A stretch of 38,867 bases of DNA from Chara braunii (GCA_003427395.1 BFEA01000105.1:647799-686665); one strand, 5' to 3'; numbered from the stretch's first letter, positions 8,851 through 18,073 are shown. Notes: a model not told the origin generated them from the letters alone. Made by a program: numbers and translations.

Positions 8851-9787
8851 TGTGCATAACATACCACGGATTCTATTACATGCATGTTGTAGGGCACATC
8901 GTGACAGCATGGCATACCGTGCTGTGGATATGCTGCATGGGCGAAGGGAGAAGGATGAAAAACGACGAAGACAGTCAACTCTCCTGATTAAGGAATAATC
9001 AATGCTGTTCAGGGTTCCTTCGACCTCAATGGGAGAGAGCGTAAAGTGGGTTCATCTATGTCTTCTATACAACTTGCCTGTGCATCGGGACCGGATTGAT
9101 GTTACCCGGAATGTATCCAGGACCATAAGGACCTTTTTTTGGGGAAAGAACAAACTAAAGGTATAGGGAGACAGAAACGGGACAAGGAAGGAGCAATGAC
9201 GGCGAGCGGAACCTGACGTTCGTATCAACCTCTGATCCATATCTGGCAGGCTGCGCAGATCTGTCCAGGGTCCCTGGGTGTGGGGCCAGAATTATCACTA
9301 ACATGGGAGATCTTAAGTCCATCTGCTCAAAGTAGCACTTCTCTCCCAGAAGAGCAGCGGCTTAAATGTCAGAAGTGGAGCAAGACGTCAGGTTCCATTG
9401 ATGGCCATGATCATGGAATTTTGAAACCACATACAGCAATCGCATCCTTCTCCCTCGTCAAAGTTAATCATTCTCGAAATGCTTTCATGTTTTGATACAC
9501 TCGATCGGTAAACCCAAAGCCAATGCTACGGATATCCCACTGGGGCTATCGCGCAGTGCCGTTATCACCCGAACACAACCCACGCTCATCATGACTGTCC
9601 GGGACCGAAAGATAGCTCATATACATTCCTAATGAGGGTGAGTTGTGATCGGGGAAAGACGGCAGTGGTGCCATAAATGCCATCCAATTCACAGCTGGGT
9701 GTATAGGTGTGTGAGCATCTCCCTCCTTGCTTTGTCCACCTCGTCAGGTACTTGCAAAACGCTTTTGGGCTATAAGACTCGGGCGGA
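8851..9787. other. No gene seen
   Basis: Mixed sequence with only short open frames on both strands. No family, RNA gene or repeat terminus is recognised. Confidence 0.4.
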
Positions 9788-10253
9788 CAGCAGAAAGCAG
9801 TTTTTTGCTTCAGATCTACGGTCACGATAAAGGAAAGCAAATTGTGTTGAGCCTTAAATACCACCGAGGTCCCGCTACAGTAGACATTTCACCTGCTTCG
9901 GGTGGCCCAGCAGTCGCGACTTCCATTCTTGGGCAGCAGAAAGCAGTCTTTTTCTTCAGATCTACGGTCACGATAAAGCAAAGCAAATTTTGTTCAGCTT
10001 TAATACCACCGAGGTCCCGCTACCGTGTCCATTTCACCTGCTTCGGGTGACCCAGCAGTCGGGATTTCCATTCTTCAGTTCTTTTTTGGGCAGCAGAAAG
10101 CAGTCTTTTTTCAGATCTACGGTCACGATAAAGCACATCAAATTTTGTTGAGCCTTAGATACCATACCACCGAGGTCCCGCTACCGTGTCCATTTCACCT
10201 GCTTCGGGTGACCCAGCAGTCGGGATTTCCATTCTTCAGTTCTTTTTTTGGCA
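9788..10253 (+). repeat. Tandem repeat, three units of about 150 bp
   Basis: Units begin CAGCAGAAAGCAGT at 9,788, 9,934 and 10,091, with periods of 146 and 157. Each contains CAGATCTACGGTCACGATAAAG, CACCGAGGTCCCGCTAC and CATTTCACCTGCTTCGGGTG. Units 2 and 3 are closer to each other and share a terminal CATTCTTCAGTTC extension. It may be a small satellite seed or a tandem regulatory module. Open frames across it are by-products. Confidence 0.85.
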
Positions 10254-10278
10254 GTCTACCTCTCGGAAGTCCGTTCGC

Positions 10279-10287
<9 letters not shown>

Positions 10288-10309
<22 letters not shown>

Positions 10310-10335
10310 AAGGAGAGGGAGAGAAAGAGAGAAAA
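10288..10335. repeat. GA microsatellite
   Basis: A pure AG dinucleotide run (about 10,288-10,308) is followed by imperfect GGAGAGAAAG units. Confidence 0.85.
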
Positions 10336-10770
10336 ACAGATGATAATTATCCTGCTTGATCGGCCCTGTCAATCATGCGTGGGGGAAAATCAAAGAAAAC
10401 GACGTTGTTGGTCAGTCCGCCTTAGGGTCAGGAACCTCTAGCAGTTTAACCTGAGCATAAATGAATCTACGCCCCTTCAGCAGTTTCGTTGTGCGCTACC
10501 TCATCAGAAATGAATGTACGCGTAGTCTACGGCATTGACCAGATTCATGCTAAGTTAGCCCCCAGTTCCATCCGCCAGGGGTGCTTGACCTTTTACCCCT
10601 TCATCTCGCCGCAGTGCAACCCGAGGCCGACGACTCTCAACACACCCGACGGCTCTGTTCTGCAGCTTCCAAACTCGAAGTCAGTTTACTCCGAAGCCTT
10701 TTTTTTTTTCTTCTTTTTTTTTTTATGTAACTCGAAGACTGATAAGAAATTCAGAGACAACCTTTCCTTG
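10336..10770. other. No gene seen
   Basis: Short open frames only, plus an interrupted T-rich run at 10,699-10,725, just before the second MITE copy. Confidence 0.35.
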
Positions 10771-10934
10771 TTAAACCACTACCGGTAGTACCTGGCCCAG
10801 CTATCGGCCGTGGAGAAAAATAGAGTAGAAACGTTTCTAGTCGGATGAATTAGGGCGCTCCTGTAGTGGCCCGTACATTTCCTAAATTCGTGGCTTGTTA
10901 ACGGGCACGACTTTAGGAAGTACTGGTGGTTTAA
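10771..10934. mobile_element. MITE-like TIR element, copy 2
   Basis: This second 164-bp copy of the element at 3,302 has ends TTAAACCACTACCGGTAGTACC and GGAAGTACTGGTGGTTTAA. The interior is collinear with copy 1, including CCCAGCTATCGGCC, AATAGAGTAGAAA, GTCGGATGAATT and GGGCGCTCCTGTAGTGGCC. The nested TTCCTAAA...TTTAGGAA hairpin is also kept. I could not find a clear target duplication. Confidence 0.6.
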
Positions 10935-11468
10935 GGGTGAAGGACAGAAACAGCCCATTCATTTCCGGAAGCAGAAAAAAACTCTCGCCCGGTTGGGACG
11001 CACCTGCACAACTGCACGTCCAGGAAAAGATCATGTACCTGAGCATCCACATGTCCAGGTGCATTCTGAACGGGCTACCCCGTATTCCCCCGCACACAAC
11101 GCCGCCTAACCGTGACTGCATTGGAACTGGAGAGACAATTTGTATACATTCATGATTGGGCTGCGTTGTGTTCGGGGGAAGACCGGCAGTTTCTGCTTTC
11201 TAAAAATAGCTGAGCGAGCTGTACATGTAATTCTCTCTTGTTCTCTGCCTTCTTTTCCTTCTTTTTAAAAAGAATGCTGACGTTTCTATTTCCGTCCATC
11301 GTGCACAGCAGGGTTTGCCTTAAACAATTGAGGTCGCACTTACTCGGATTTCTCGTTTCAGGTCATAAAATAGATCAAACAGATCAACGACCAGGAAATT
11401 CAATGAGGAATCCGGGTATGTGGGACCTTGCCTCAAGAGACTTGCATTTTAATAATCATGAACGGGCA
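10935..11468. other. No gene seen
   Basis: Open frames are short and overlapping, and no protein family, RNA gene or repeat end is recognised up to the U6 retropseudogene. Confidence 0.35.
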
Positions 11469-11479
11469 CGATACACTCT
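11469..11479. repeat. Target-site duplication of U6 retrocopy, left
   Basis: CGATACACTCT here pairs with CGATACACCCT at 11,599-11,609 (10 of 11 identical). The two bracket the U6 copy plus its A-rich tail. Confidence 0.6.
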
Positions 11480-11502
11480 CGCACTTTTTTCTTTTTTCCT
11501 TA

Positions 11503-11599
11503 CCAGTTCTCGATTTATGCGTGTCATCCTTGCGCAGGGGCCATTTGCTGATTACCCTTCTCTGTATCGTTCCAATTTCAACGGATGTCCCGAAGGGCC
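11503..11599 (-). ncRNA. U6 snRNA retropseudogene, near full length
   Basis: Read on the minus strand this is U6 almost end to end: CCCTTCGGGACATCC, then AAATTGGAACGATACAGAGAAG, then ATGGCCCCTGCGCAAGGATG and ACACGCATAAATCGAGAACTGG. The ACAGAGA box is intact, but the segment between it and the AGC triad is enlarged and altered (GGGTAATCAGCAAATGG), which should disturb the catalytic core. The 3' end runs directly into an A-rich tail (minus-strand GGAAAAAAGAAAAAAG). An 11-bp direct repeat flanks copy plus tail. No U6-type TATA box precedes it. These are the hallmarks of a LINE-mobilised processed pseudogene. Confidence 0.85.
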
Positions 11600-11609
11600 G
11601 ATACACCCT

Positions 11610-12154
11610 TGCTACCTTGGCTAGACAGGCTTCCTGCGGAGGAGAAAAAAAACAAAAACAAAAACAAAAAAGGGTTGCTCCAAGCAGCCCGTTCGATTGC
11701 ACACTCAAGCCCTACCCGCTCCCTTCTTGTTTGGAACTGTTTTCACCGTCTGTCTGGTGTTCTCTCTCATACCAGGAACAGACGGGGACCATGGATTGCT
11801 TTCTTCGTTTCAGACCCTCGATTAGGAAGATCGACGGCCGAAATGAAGAATCCCCGCGAGCGAGAGCGCTCCAGTGACAGAAGCAGAGCGATTTGGTGCG
11901 CGTGGTTGGCCGAAAGCACATATTTTTATTTATTTTCAACGCTCTAAAAAACGAAAACACGAACATATTTTCGTCCCATTGTAGAAAGCACAAAGTCATT
12001 TGCACTAGATAATATCATTGCTCCTAGAGTTGTAAATAATAAAAATATTATAAACTCTGTCAATCGTATTCCAGAACATTTGATATATTCAAGTGGACAA
12101 TGATGGAATCATAAATCATAGCCTTGGCCATGTGGTCCGTTGAGGCACAATCAA
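11610..12154. other. No gene seen
   Basis: Includes an AAAAAC-type short repeat near 11,645-11,670 and an AT-rich stretch at 11,920-12,070. Open frames overlap and match nothing recognised. Confidence 0.35.
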
Positions 12155-12335
12155 AGGAAAAAACAACAAAAACCTTCCTCACACGCCCAATCATGCAGAC
12201 TGAGGGAGCAGAACGGACGATCCATTGAGCCCCACATTTATAAAAAAAAAGCAAAAGAAAAAAGCCTTGCTTACACGCCCATGCAGGCTGAAAAGCAGAA
12301 CGCACACTTGCATCCGCAAGACAGACAACCCTACT
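12155..12335 (+). repeat. Imperfect tandem duplication of about 90 bp
   Basis: An A-rich run followed by CCTTCCTCACACGCCCAATCATGCAGACTGAGGGAGCAGAACGG recurs at about 12,265-12,305 as a diverged version (ACACGCCCATGCAGGCTGAAAAGCAGAACG). Confidence 0.5.
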
Positions 12336-12400
12336 GCATCTTGGCCATTGATCTATACCATCCACGCCAACCCCTCCCAACTCCTCCCAACACCCAGATC

Positions 12401-12425
12401 GGATGACACGCACAAATCGAGAAAT
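12401..12425 (+). ncRNA. U6 snRNA 3' fragment
   Basis: GGATGACACGCACAAATCGA with GAAAT following matches the U6 3' end exactly as I know it. No U6 5' sequence precedes it. Only 12 bases separate it from a U2 5' fragment in the same orientation, so the two may be a chimeric retrocopy. Confidence 0.7.
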
Positions 12426-12437
12426 CTTCTCCAGCCT

Positions 12438-12482
12438 GCCTTTCTGGACCTTTTGGCTAAGATCAAGTGCAGAGCATATCTT
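12438..12482 (+). ncRNA. U2 snRNA 5' fragment
   Basis: CCTTTCTGGACCTTTTGGCT followed by AAGATCAAGTG is the U2 5' end (consensus CCTTTCTCGGCCTTTTGGCTAAGATCAAGTG). It then changes into GCAGAGCATATC and a CTT microsatellite. The branch-recognition GTAGTA is destroyed. Confidence 0.75.
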
Positions 12483-12524
12483 CTTCTTCTTCTTCTTCTT
12501 CTTCTTCTTTTTCTTCTTCTTCTA
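12481..12524 (+). repeat. CTT trinucleotide microsatellite
   Basis: An almost pure CTT repeat begins at the broken U2 fragment. A diverged CTT/CTCCTT tract also ends the intervening segment at about 12,729-12,762. Confidence 0.85.
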
Positions 12525-12762
12525 TACTCAGCAGGCTGGGAGGACAGTCGGCGGGCCGCCAGGCATGGTTGTGCGGAAAGCCCCCTAAGGATGATCGGAG
12601 CGCAGCCGATCGGAACGCGCATCCGGGAATGAGCACATAAGCTGAGACTAGTATGCGCGGCTGTGTATTGGAGAGCTTTCGAATCGTGTACGAAAGGCAG
12701 TTGGCCCCTGTTTTCACCGTTCACTACACTATTCTTCTTCTCCTTGTTCTCCTTCTTCTTTT

Positions 12763-12912
12763 AAGTGTAGCATATCTTCTGATCAGTTTAAATTATTAAA
12801 CAGGGGGGGGGGGAAATCTCTAGTACGAACGGAGCCCACAAGCCCCTCTGGGCTACAGGGAATAAATCATTTACTTTCTCATAATTTCTGGTCATTTAGA
12901 GAATTTTTTCGA
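12763..12912 (+). ncRNA. U2 snRNA-like internal/3' fragment
   Basis: AAGTGTAGCATATCTTCTGA and TCAGTTTAAATTATTAAACAG follow the U2 order after AAGATC (consensus AAGTGTAGTATCTGTTCTTATCAGTTTAATAT). A short hairpin (AGCCC...GGGCT, 12,833-12,853) lies near the stem-loop II position, and an AATTTTTTC at about 12,902 resembles an Sm site. AAGTG.AG..CATATCTTCT duplicates the right end of the fragment at 12,438-12,482, as if one U2 copy was split by a roughly 280-bp insertion with target duplication. Not expected to be functional. Confidence 0.5.
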
Positions 12913-13698
12913 TATGTGCATCATCCTTGTCCAGCACCCATGCAGGTCTTCTCTGTGATCATCATTTTCGATTTTAATGGATTTTCCGCAAGCAAATGCT
13001 TTTCCAACAGACAAGCATCAACAAATGAACCTTTCCATACAGATTGTGACATAACTTAATACTTGTGTTTTCTTACTACTGTTCTTAATACACCTTTGGT
13101 TGGTTTTCCCCAAGGAGAAACTGACCTTCAGCCTCCTTTTGTACGTCCCTTTCAAAACCCAGAAGAAGGGGGGGGAAATCAGATGATCCACTGAATCGTT
13201 TTTTTTTTTTTTTTTTTCAATGTTAGAAATACATCTTGAAACGGCCCGCGGAATCTTTTTCTTCCTAATTAATCCGATTACAATGGACGCTGTCGAAGAC
13301 CCAAGAAAAACATATCTCCAAATGAATCCACTGACTAGTTCTTTTTTCATTTTAAGAAATACATCTGCAAATGGCCCATGAACTCCTTTCTTTTTTTTTT
13401 TTTTTTTTTTTTTTTAAGAAAGCGACAGAAGTCTATTGCAAACTGGCTTTATGGGGAAAGCCGATTTTTTCCCATTTACGGGCTTCCCGTTATCCTCTTT
13501 TCGATGCATTTCCTTTTTTTTTCGTCGATACATTTCTATCCAATGCATTCCTCTTCAAAAAAAAAAAAAAAAAAAAAAAAAAAACAAGACAAGAAAACAT
13601 GTGCTGCTCGTCCTCCAAATCATCGCGTTTTCTTTCTTTCAACCTTCACATTCAGCTTGGCTTGCAAAGGTACATACTGAAACTCACGTTGAACCAAA
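12913..13698. other. AT-rich DNA with homopolymer runs, no gene
   Basis: Long T or A runs occur at 13,199-13,217, 13,388-13,415 and 13,556-13,584. The open frames here are reads through these runs. Nothing else is recognised. Confidence 0.45.
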
Positions 13699-13765
13699 TG
13701 GCCTAGCTCAGTTGGTACACCCCCCAACTGTTGAGATACGGACTCGAGTTCCAACTCCACTGGAA
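13699..13765 (+). other. tRNA-like (SINE head-like) sequence
   Basis: TAGCTCAGTTGG is a perfect Pol III A-box, and GAGTTCCAACTCC about 35 bp further on is a degenerate B-box (consensus GGTTCGANNCC). D-arm and acceptor pairing are poor, so it is not a functional tRNA. It could be a SINE head or a decayed tRNA. I see no clear SINE body or tail. Confidence 0.3.
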
Positions 13766-14000
13766 GCAGATGAGTAAAAGATTAAAGATTGCTATAATTC
13801 TGAATTACCTACGGCCGGTCAGTTCGATGACGATATCGCAAGGCCGTCGCCCTTACTAAAAAAGAAGAAAATAAGAAAATAAATTCACGTTCAGGTGTAT
13901 TTGGTCGCTTTCTTGGTTCACGAGGGGCTGCCTGAGAGAAAGAAATAAAAAAGGACATTTTTTTAATGATCGAAGGCGCAAGAGCGCTCTTTCCTTTGTT
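13766..14000. other. No gene seen
   Basis: A short unassigned stretch leading into the polypurine tract. Confidence 0.35.
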
Positions 14001-14007
14001 TGATTGA

Positions 14008-14192
14008 GATGGCGGGAAGAGGGAAGGGGAAAGGGAAGGGAAAAAGGTACAGGGGCAGCGGAAGGGGAAGAGGGAAGCGGAAGGGGACGGGGAGGGGAAG
14101 GGGAGGGGGAGGGGGAAAGGGGAAGGGGGAAGGGGGAAGGGGGAAAGTGAAGGGGAAGTGGGGAAGGAGAAAGGGAAGCGGAAGGGAGAGAA
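14008..14192 (+). repeat. Polypurine (G/A) tract of about 185 bp
   Basis: The plus strand is almost entirely G and A, mainly AAGGGGAAGGGG and GGGGAGGGG units. Repeated GGGG runs could form G-quadruplexes and the mirror-like purine tract could form triplex DNA. Translated frames across it (Gly/Lys/Arg-rich or Pro/Ser-rich) are artefacts. Confidence 0.8.
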
Positions 14193-14710
14193 GATGTGTT
14201 GTGCTTCATTGTTTCGCAAAATTTCTTGTCGCGAATTCCGTTAAACCCACGCTACATGTAGTTCACTACTTTATTTTGTTACGAAAAAAGTTCAATTTTG
14301 TCCATGCCGTGATATTGCCGTCGCTATTCCCCTGGAAAAACATTTGTCAATCAACCGCTCGGTGATTTCGTTTGCAATCTTTATTTGGAAAAAAAAGAAA
14401 TGATTTTGATCGTTGTCTTTTATCTGTAACACTGCCGTCGGCAATCCCGGGAAACAGTACCCAATCGGTTTGGTATCTGCGCGGAAGATCCTGAGACGTG
14501 ATAGCAATTTCCTGCATGACAGCAGCTCAAACCACATTCCCCTTCTCTCCCAATCCGTCTCCCAGAATTTCTCGGTCCACACCAGCTGCTAGAGGGGAAT
14601 TCCCCTTCAAGATGCTTGTTTGCGTTGCCTGGCAGCTGCACTGTTACACAACCACCTCCCCTCAACCGCACGGTGGGCACACACATGCAAAGTCTGCATG
14701 CAGATGACGC
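14193..14710. other. No gene seen
   Basis: Short open frames only; no recognised motif. Confidence 0.35.
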
Positions 14711-14730
14711 TCTCTCTCTCTCTCTCTCTC

Positions 14731-14778
<48 letters not shown>

Positions 14779-14779
14779 N

Positions 14780-14857
<78 letters not shown>

Positions 14858-14925
14858 ACAAATAGTATCTATCTATCTATCTATCTATGACAATATATAT
14901 ATATATACATACATATATTTTTGGC
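14711..14925. repeat. CT microsatellite with ATCT and AT arrays
   Basis: CT dinucleotide array of about 140 bp (14,711-14,854, one ambiguous base at 14,779), followed by ATCT units (about 14,868-14,887) and AT/ATAC units (14,890-14,920). The length across the ambiguous base is uncertain. Confidence 0.95.
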
Positions 14926-15574
14926 ACAGGTATGCATACTCTTTATCGCCACATGTGCTATCCTCTCCTCCTCCCAACAACGACTCTGCAGAGAGATCAC
15001 CCCTGTTTCTCTTTTTTCTACAATCGTCCTCTCTCCATCCCGTGATACGACCGTCCTTCTTTGACCTCCGCTCTTCTCTTTTAAAGACCCTTTTAGCCAC
15101 GCCCCAGGAGACCCTTGCGTGCCCCACCCTCTGCCGTAATTTTTTCCGACGTAACGTCCTGCTTGCTACACTTGTGCTATATGATCGTCTTAACTGACCG
15201 CAGCAAAAGGAAGAATCGGCTGAGCAGTATGGCGTTGAGCCATCGGGAGAAAAACGGAGAGACTCTGAGGCAGAGTGTAAGAAGGAAAGTGGGTTTGCAC
15301 GGGTGAGGGTCGGAAAAAGGGCCACTTGACAGAGGGAAGAAGAAGTTATTTGAAATCCATTGAGAAAGGACAGAACAGCCGAGTCGGCGGTGATGAGCAC
15401 TAAGGCGAGAACCCATCTTTCGCCGAACACAGCCCATCTTCATCATGCATGTATCGGGCCTCAAAGGTAGCTTGCATACATTCATGGTGAAGGGGCGTTG
15501 TATTGAGAGAAAGCCGGGAGCCGGCAGAATGGTAGTAACGGGTAGGAAGTGACAGGAAAATAGATAGAGACCGC

Positions 15575-15576
15575 AC
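15575..15576 (-). other. Splice donor of SANT/Myb exon
   Basis: Minus-strand CAG|GTGCGG. It falls exactly where plant homologues change exon inside the SANT domain (after LEEALN). The frame loses SANT similarity immediately beyond it. Confidence 0.6.
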
Positions 15577-15693
15577 CTGTTTAGTGCCTCTTCAAGTAAT
15601 CTCTGATCTTCAGCTGTCCATTCCGCCGACAAAACGGGATGATGTAGAAGCTGCTGTTGAATATCATTATGCGGCTGTTGTTGTTGTTGTTGC

Positions 15694-15746
<53 letters not shown>

Positions 15747-15750
15747 ATGC

Positions 15751-15812
<62 letters not shown>

Positions 15813-16526
15813 AGGTGGCGGCTGGTGATTCGTTGTCAAGTGCAATGGTTGCTGATGTGTCATTTGCATCTGATGCCCAGGACGAGCGGGTGTCTGAGCA
15901 TTGGACAGAGAAATAGCAGCCGAAGGAGAAGGAGGAGGAGGAGTCGTAGCACCAGAACCAGCAACTGCAACCGGAGCAGTAGCAGCACCAGAAACAGCAG
16001 GAGGAGGAGGAGGGGGAAGAAGGGGAGGAGGAGGGAGGGCCAAGGGAGGAGGAGAAGCAGGCTGGGCGGCAATCGAAATCGGTGGAGACAGTGGGACGTA
16101 TTCCGATTGCAACATCTGTGTACTATGACACGTGTCATCATTCCCGAGAATGCTGCCGTCACCCTCCGCTGACGTGGCAAGCAGTCCGGCAGCTGCGAGG
16201 TCTACGTGTTCAGACGGCGATCCCGGACATAGATCGGATATGTCCATCATCCGATTCTCAGTGTCAGAGTCTGTCTCCGTCTCCTCCCCCGTCCCATTGG
16301 CTCCGAGCTCCTCTCGGCATTCGGCATCCAGTATTGCCACATCATTCGCCTGAGGTTGCCCATTAGCCGTTCCAGCCTGCGGCCCGACTCCCATCTCGCC
16401 CATCCCGACACCGACACCGACACCGACCATCGCCACCACAGGACCCATTCCACCGTGCTGCCCATCAGAAGCTGCAGGTGTTTCCGATCGCGACCCGGAC
16501 AAGGACCTTGTCAGCGACGACGGCAT
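15577..16526 (-). CDS. SANT/Myb-like protein, first coding exon (partial)
   Basis: A minus-strand open frame from an ATG at 16,526 runs 316 codons to a splice donor (AAACAG|GTGCGG, GT at 15,576-15,575, phase 2). The frame stays open upstream only with non-ATG codons, so I take this ATG. In order the protein has a Gly/Val/Met-rich segment (about 30-50), an acidic segment with EETETDSDTEN, a Pro/Ala-rich region, and a Gln/His tract at residues about 239-287. It ends EWTAEDQRLLEEALN. That ending matches the start of the SANT/Myb helix block in plant proteins of the form W(T/S)xEEQxxLEEGLxKY, in which the next exon supplies the rest of the domain. Such proteins are nuclear and probably bind chromatin or DNA. 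The next exon was not found by eye; the continuing frame to 15,177 is intron. Probably a real gene. Confidence 0.65.
15667..15812 (-). repeat. Poly-Gln coding repeat with pure CAG x15
   Basis: On the coding (minus) strand, 15 uninterrupted CAG codons (15,812-15,768) are followed by mixed CAA/CAG codons interspersed with CAT (His) to about 15,667. The pure CAG part is the likely length-variable portion. Confidence 0.9.
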
Positions 16527-16970
16527 TAGCGCGCATGTGGCACTGTCAGCGCCACAATTCTGCGCGCGTGCACGGGACTCCGTCCCACCCCACACTCCAC
16601 CGCCTCCTCCCGCGTCCTCTTCCCGGCCTTACCCCACCACCACCACCGCCGCCGCCGCCGCCGCCGCCACCGCCGCCGTCTCCACCTCTTCTCTCTCCCT
16701 CAGTCCTTTGCTCTTTGTTCTTCTTCATCACTTCGTAGTTCCAACCCTGTCATCCCCTCCTTCATGTCAACCAGCACGTACCCAGCACGATCCCCCGATC
16801 CTACCCCGACGCAAACGCAGCAACTGCCAATCCCAGCTCCGGTAATGGTCTCCCAACAGTGTGCGACCGCCGCCTCCAGTGCACGACCTCGGAAGCGAGT
16901 TATGGCGCTATGGCGTCCCGACCTCCCCTGCCACGATGAGAACTGCTTGTGTTTTTGGTCATACAAATAC
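16527..16970 (-). promoter_or_regulatory. Probable 5' UTR/promoter of SANT/Myb gene
   Basis: GC-rich sequence upstream of the inferred start includes a GGC/GGT trinucleotide repeat on the transcribed strand (about 16,635-16,678). No TATA box is evident at a convincing distance. The transcription start is not defined. The plus-strand frame at 16,764-17,285 lacks any recognisable domain and is probably a shadow. Confidence 0.35.
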
Positions 16971-17375
16971 AAACTAAAATTTGGACTTGAAGTTCACACA
17001 AGTAGGTTTTCGTCGTTGTACCGGCCTGCCGCGGTAAATTCTCTTTGTTTGGTTTCCTTCAACCTCGAACCCCTCCCGCGCCGCAGCAGTCGCCCCGACT
17101 GCTGCCGCCCACCGAAATCTGCGCACACTTTTCTGCCCGGCGCTCAACTCAGCGGTCGGCCGGAGCCTCGGCACCTCCAAGAAGGCCGGGGCAGCGGCGG
17201 AATCTGCCGTAACGGACGCCGCGTCGGAATCTTCCTCGACACCCGGCGCAACTTTTCAGTTGGCGGGCTTTTAGGTTCGGTGTAGCCTTCAAAAGCCAGG
17301 GGCGGGAAAGCTCCAGCAGATTTTCTTTTTGGGTCTCTTTCCAGCCAAGACCGAGCCCAGGCCAAGCAGGCTCGG
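16971..17375. other. No gene seen
   Basis: GC-rich at 17,050-17,250. Open frames on both strands overlap and have Arg/Pro-rich translations typical of GC-rich non-coding DNA. Confidence 0.35.
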
Positions 17376-17456
17376 GTGTCCTTCGGGACATTGGAACGAT
17401 ACAGAGAAGATTAACGTTGCCCCTGCGCAAGGGTGACAAGCATAAATCGACAAAAA
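17376..17456 (+). ncRNA. U6 snRNA-like pseudogene, internal deletion
   Basis: It contains the U6 5' hairpin GTCCTTCGGGACA, then directly TTGGAACGATACAGAGAAGATTAACGTT, then GCCCCTGCGCAAGGGTGAC and AAGCATAAATCGACAAAA. About nine bases between the hairpin and TTGGAACG are missing. The AGC triad region reads AACGTT. ACAGAGA is intact. The 3' end has a short A run. Loss of the triad argues against function. Confidence 0.75.
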
Positions 17457-18073
17457 GCAGGCTCGGGCACAGTTCTCTGTGGCAAACCGGTCCCACTTGC
17501 ACGCGTTTTCCCTTTTGGGCGGTCTATCTCCACAATCTATGGCAAGAAATGAAAAACAAAGCGCTAGTGGGACCTGCCCACGTTTTGTGACCTTGGATGC
17601 GACGTCGAAAATTCAAACCGTCCAATACGAACGCCTTTGTTGTTTGGTTTCCAGTTTTTCAGGGAAGGAGGTTGGCATCGACAATTTGACGTAGTACCAG
17701 TTCTCTGTGGGGGCCAGGCCCCACTTTCCCCAATCGTCATTCTCAATCTCTGACAGTAGATTTTTTGTTTTCTTTTTTTTTTCGGGGACAGTAGATTTAA
17801 AAAAAGAGATCAAAGACAAGAAATGAAGAATCAGCGTAAGTGGGACTACCTAGGGCTCGGCTTGCTTAGCATTATGCCTGCAACAACCTACGCTGTTTGG
17901 CGCTACGCCAACCCTGGCAGTTTTTCTTAGACGCTATCCTGGGTTGCCCTCCTTGGAACAACCGGGACTACGGTTGGGTCCCACCAATGACAATTGACTC
18001 TTCAGGTCCTCTTCATCGGGTCCTTTCATTCCATATATCGATGGCCAAAGACTCTTCCAAGTTCCTTTTCACA
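17457..18073. other. No gene seen
   Basis: Host flank left of the retrotransposon. Open frames are short and unsupported. Short T-rich runs lie at about 17,761-17,785. Confidence 0.35.

Noticed and set aside
9541-9580. Possible U4 snRNA similarity (GCGCAGTG followed by TTATC)
   Set aside because: Only a short animal-like match. The plant-type U4 5' sequence and the following conserved parts are absent.
14616-15430. Ser/Leu and Arg/Glu ORFs over the CT array
   Set aside because: Microsatellite translation.
15584-16172. Poly-Val/poly-Leu ORFs on the plus strand
   Set aside because: These are antisense readings of the CAG/CAA poly-Gln repeat.
16764-17285. 173-codon plus-strand ORF
   Set aside because: It lies over the GC-rich leader of the minus-strand SANT/Myb gene, has Arg/Pro/Ser-rich composition without motifs, and starts opposite the inferred promoter.
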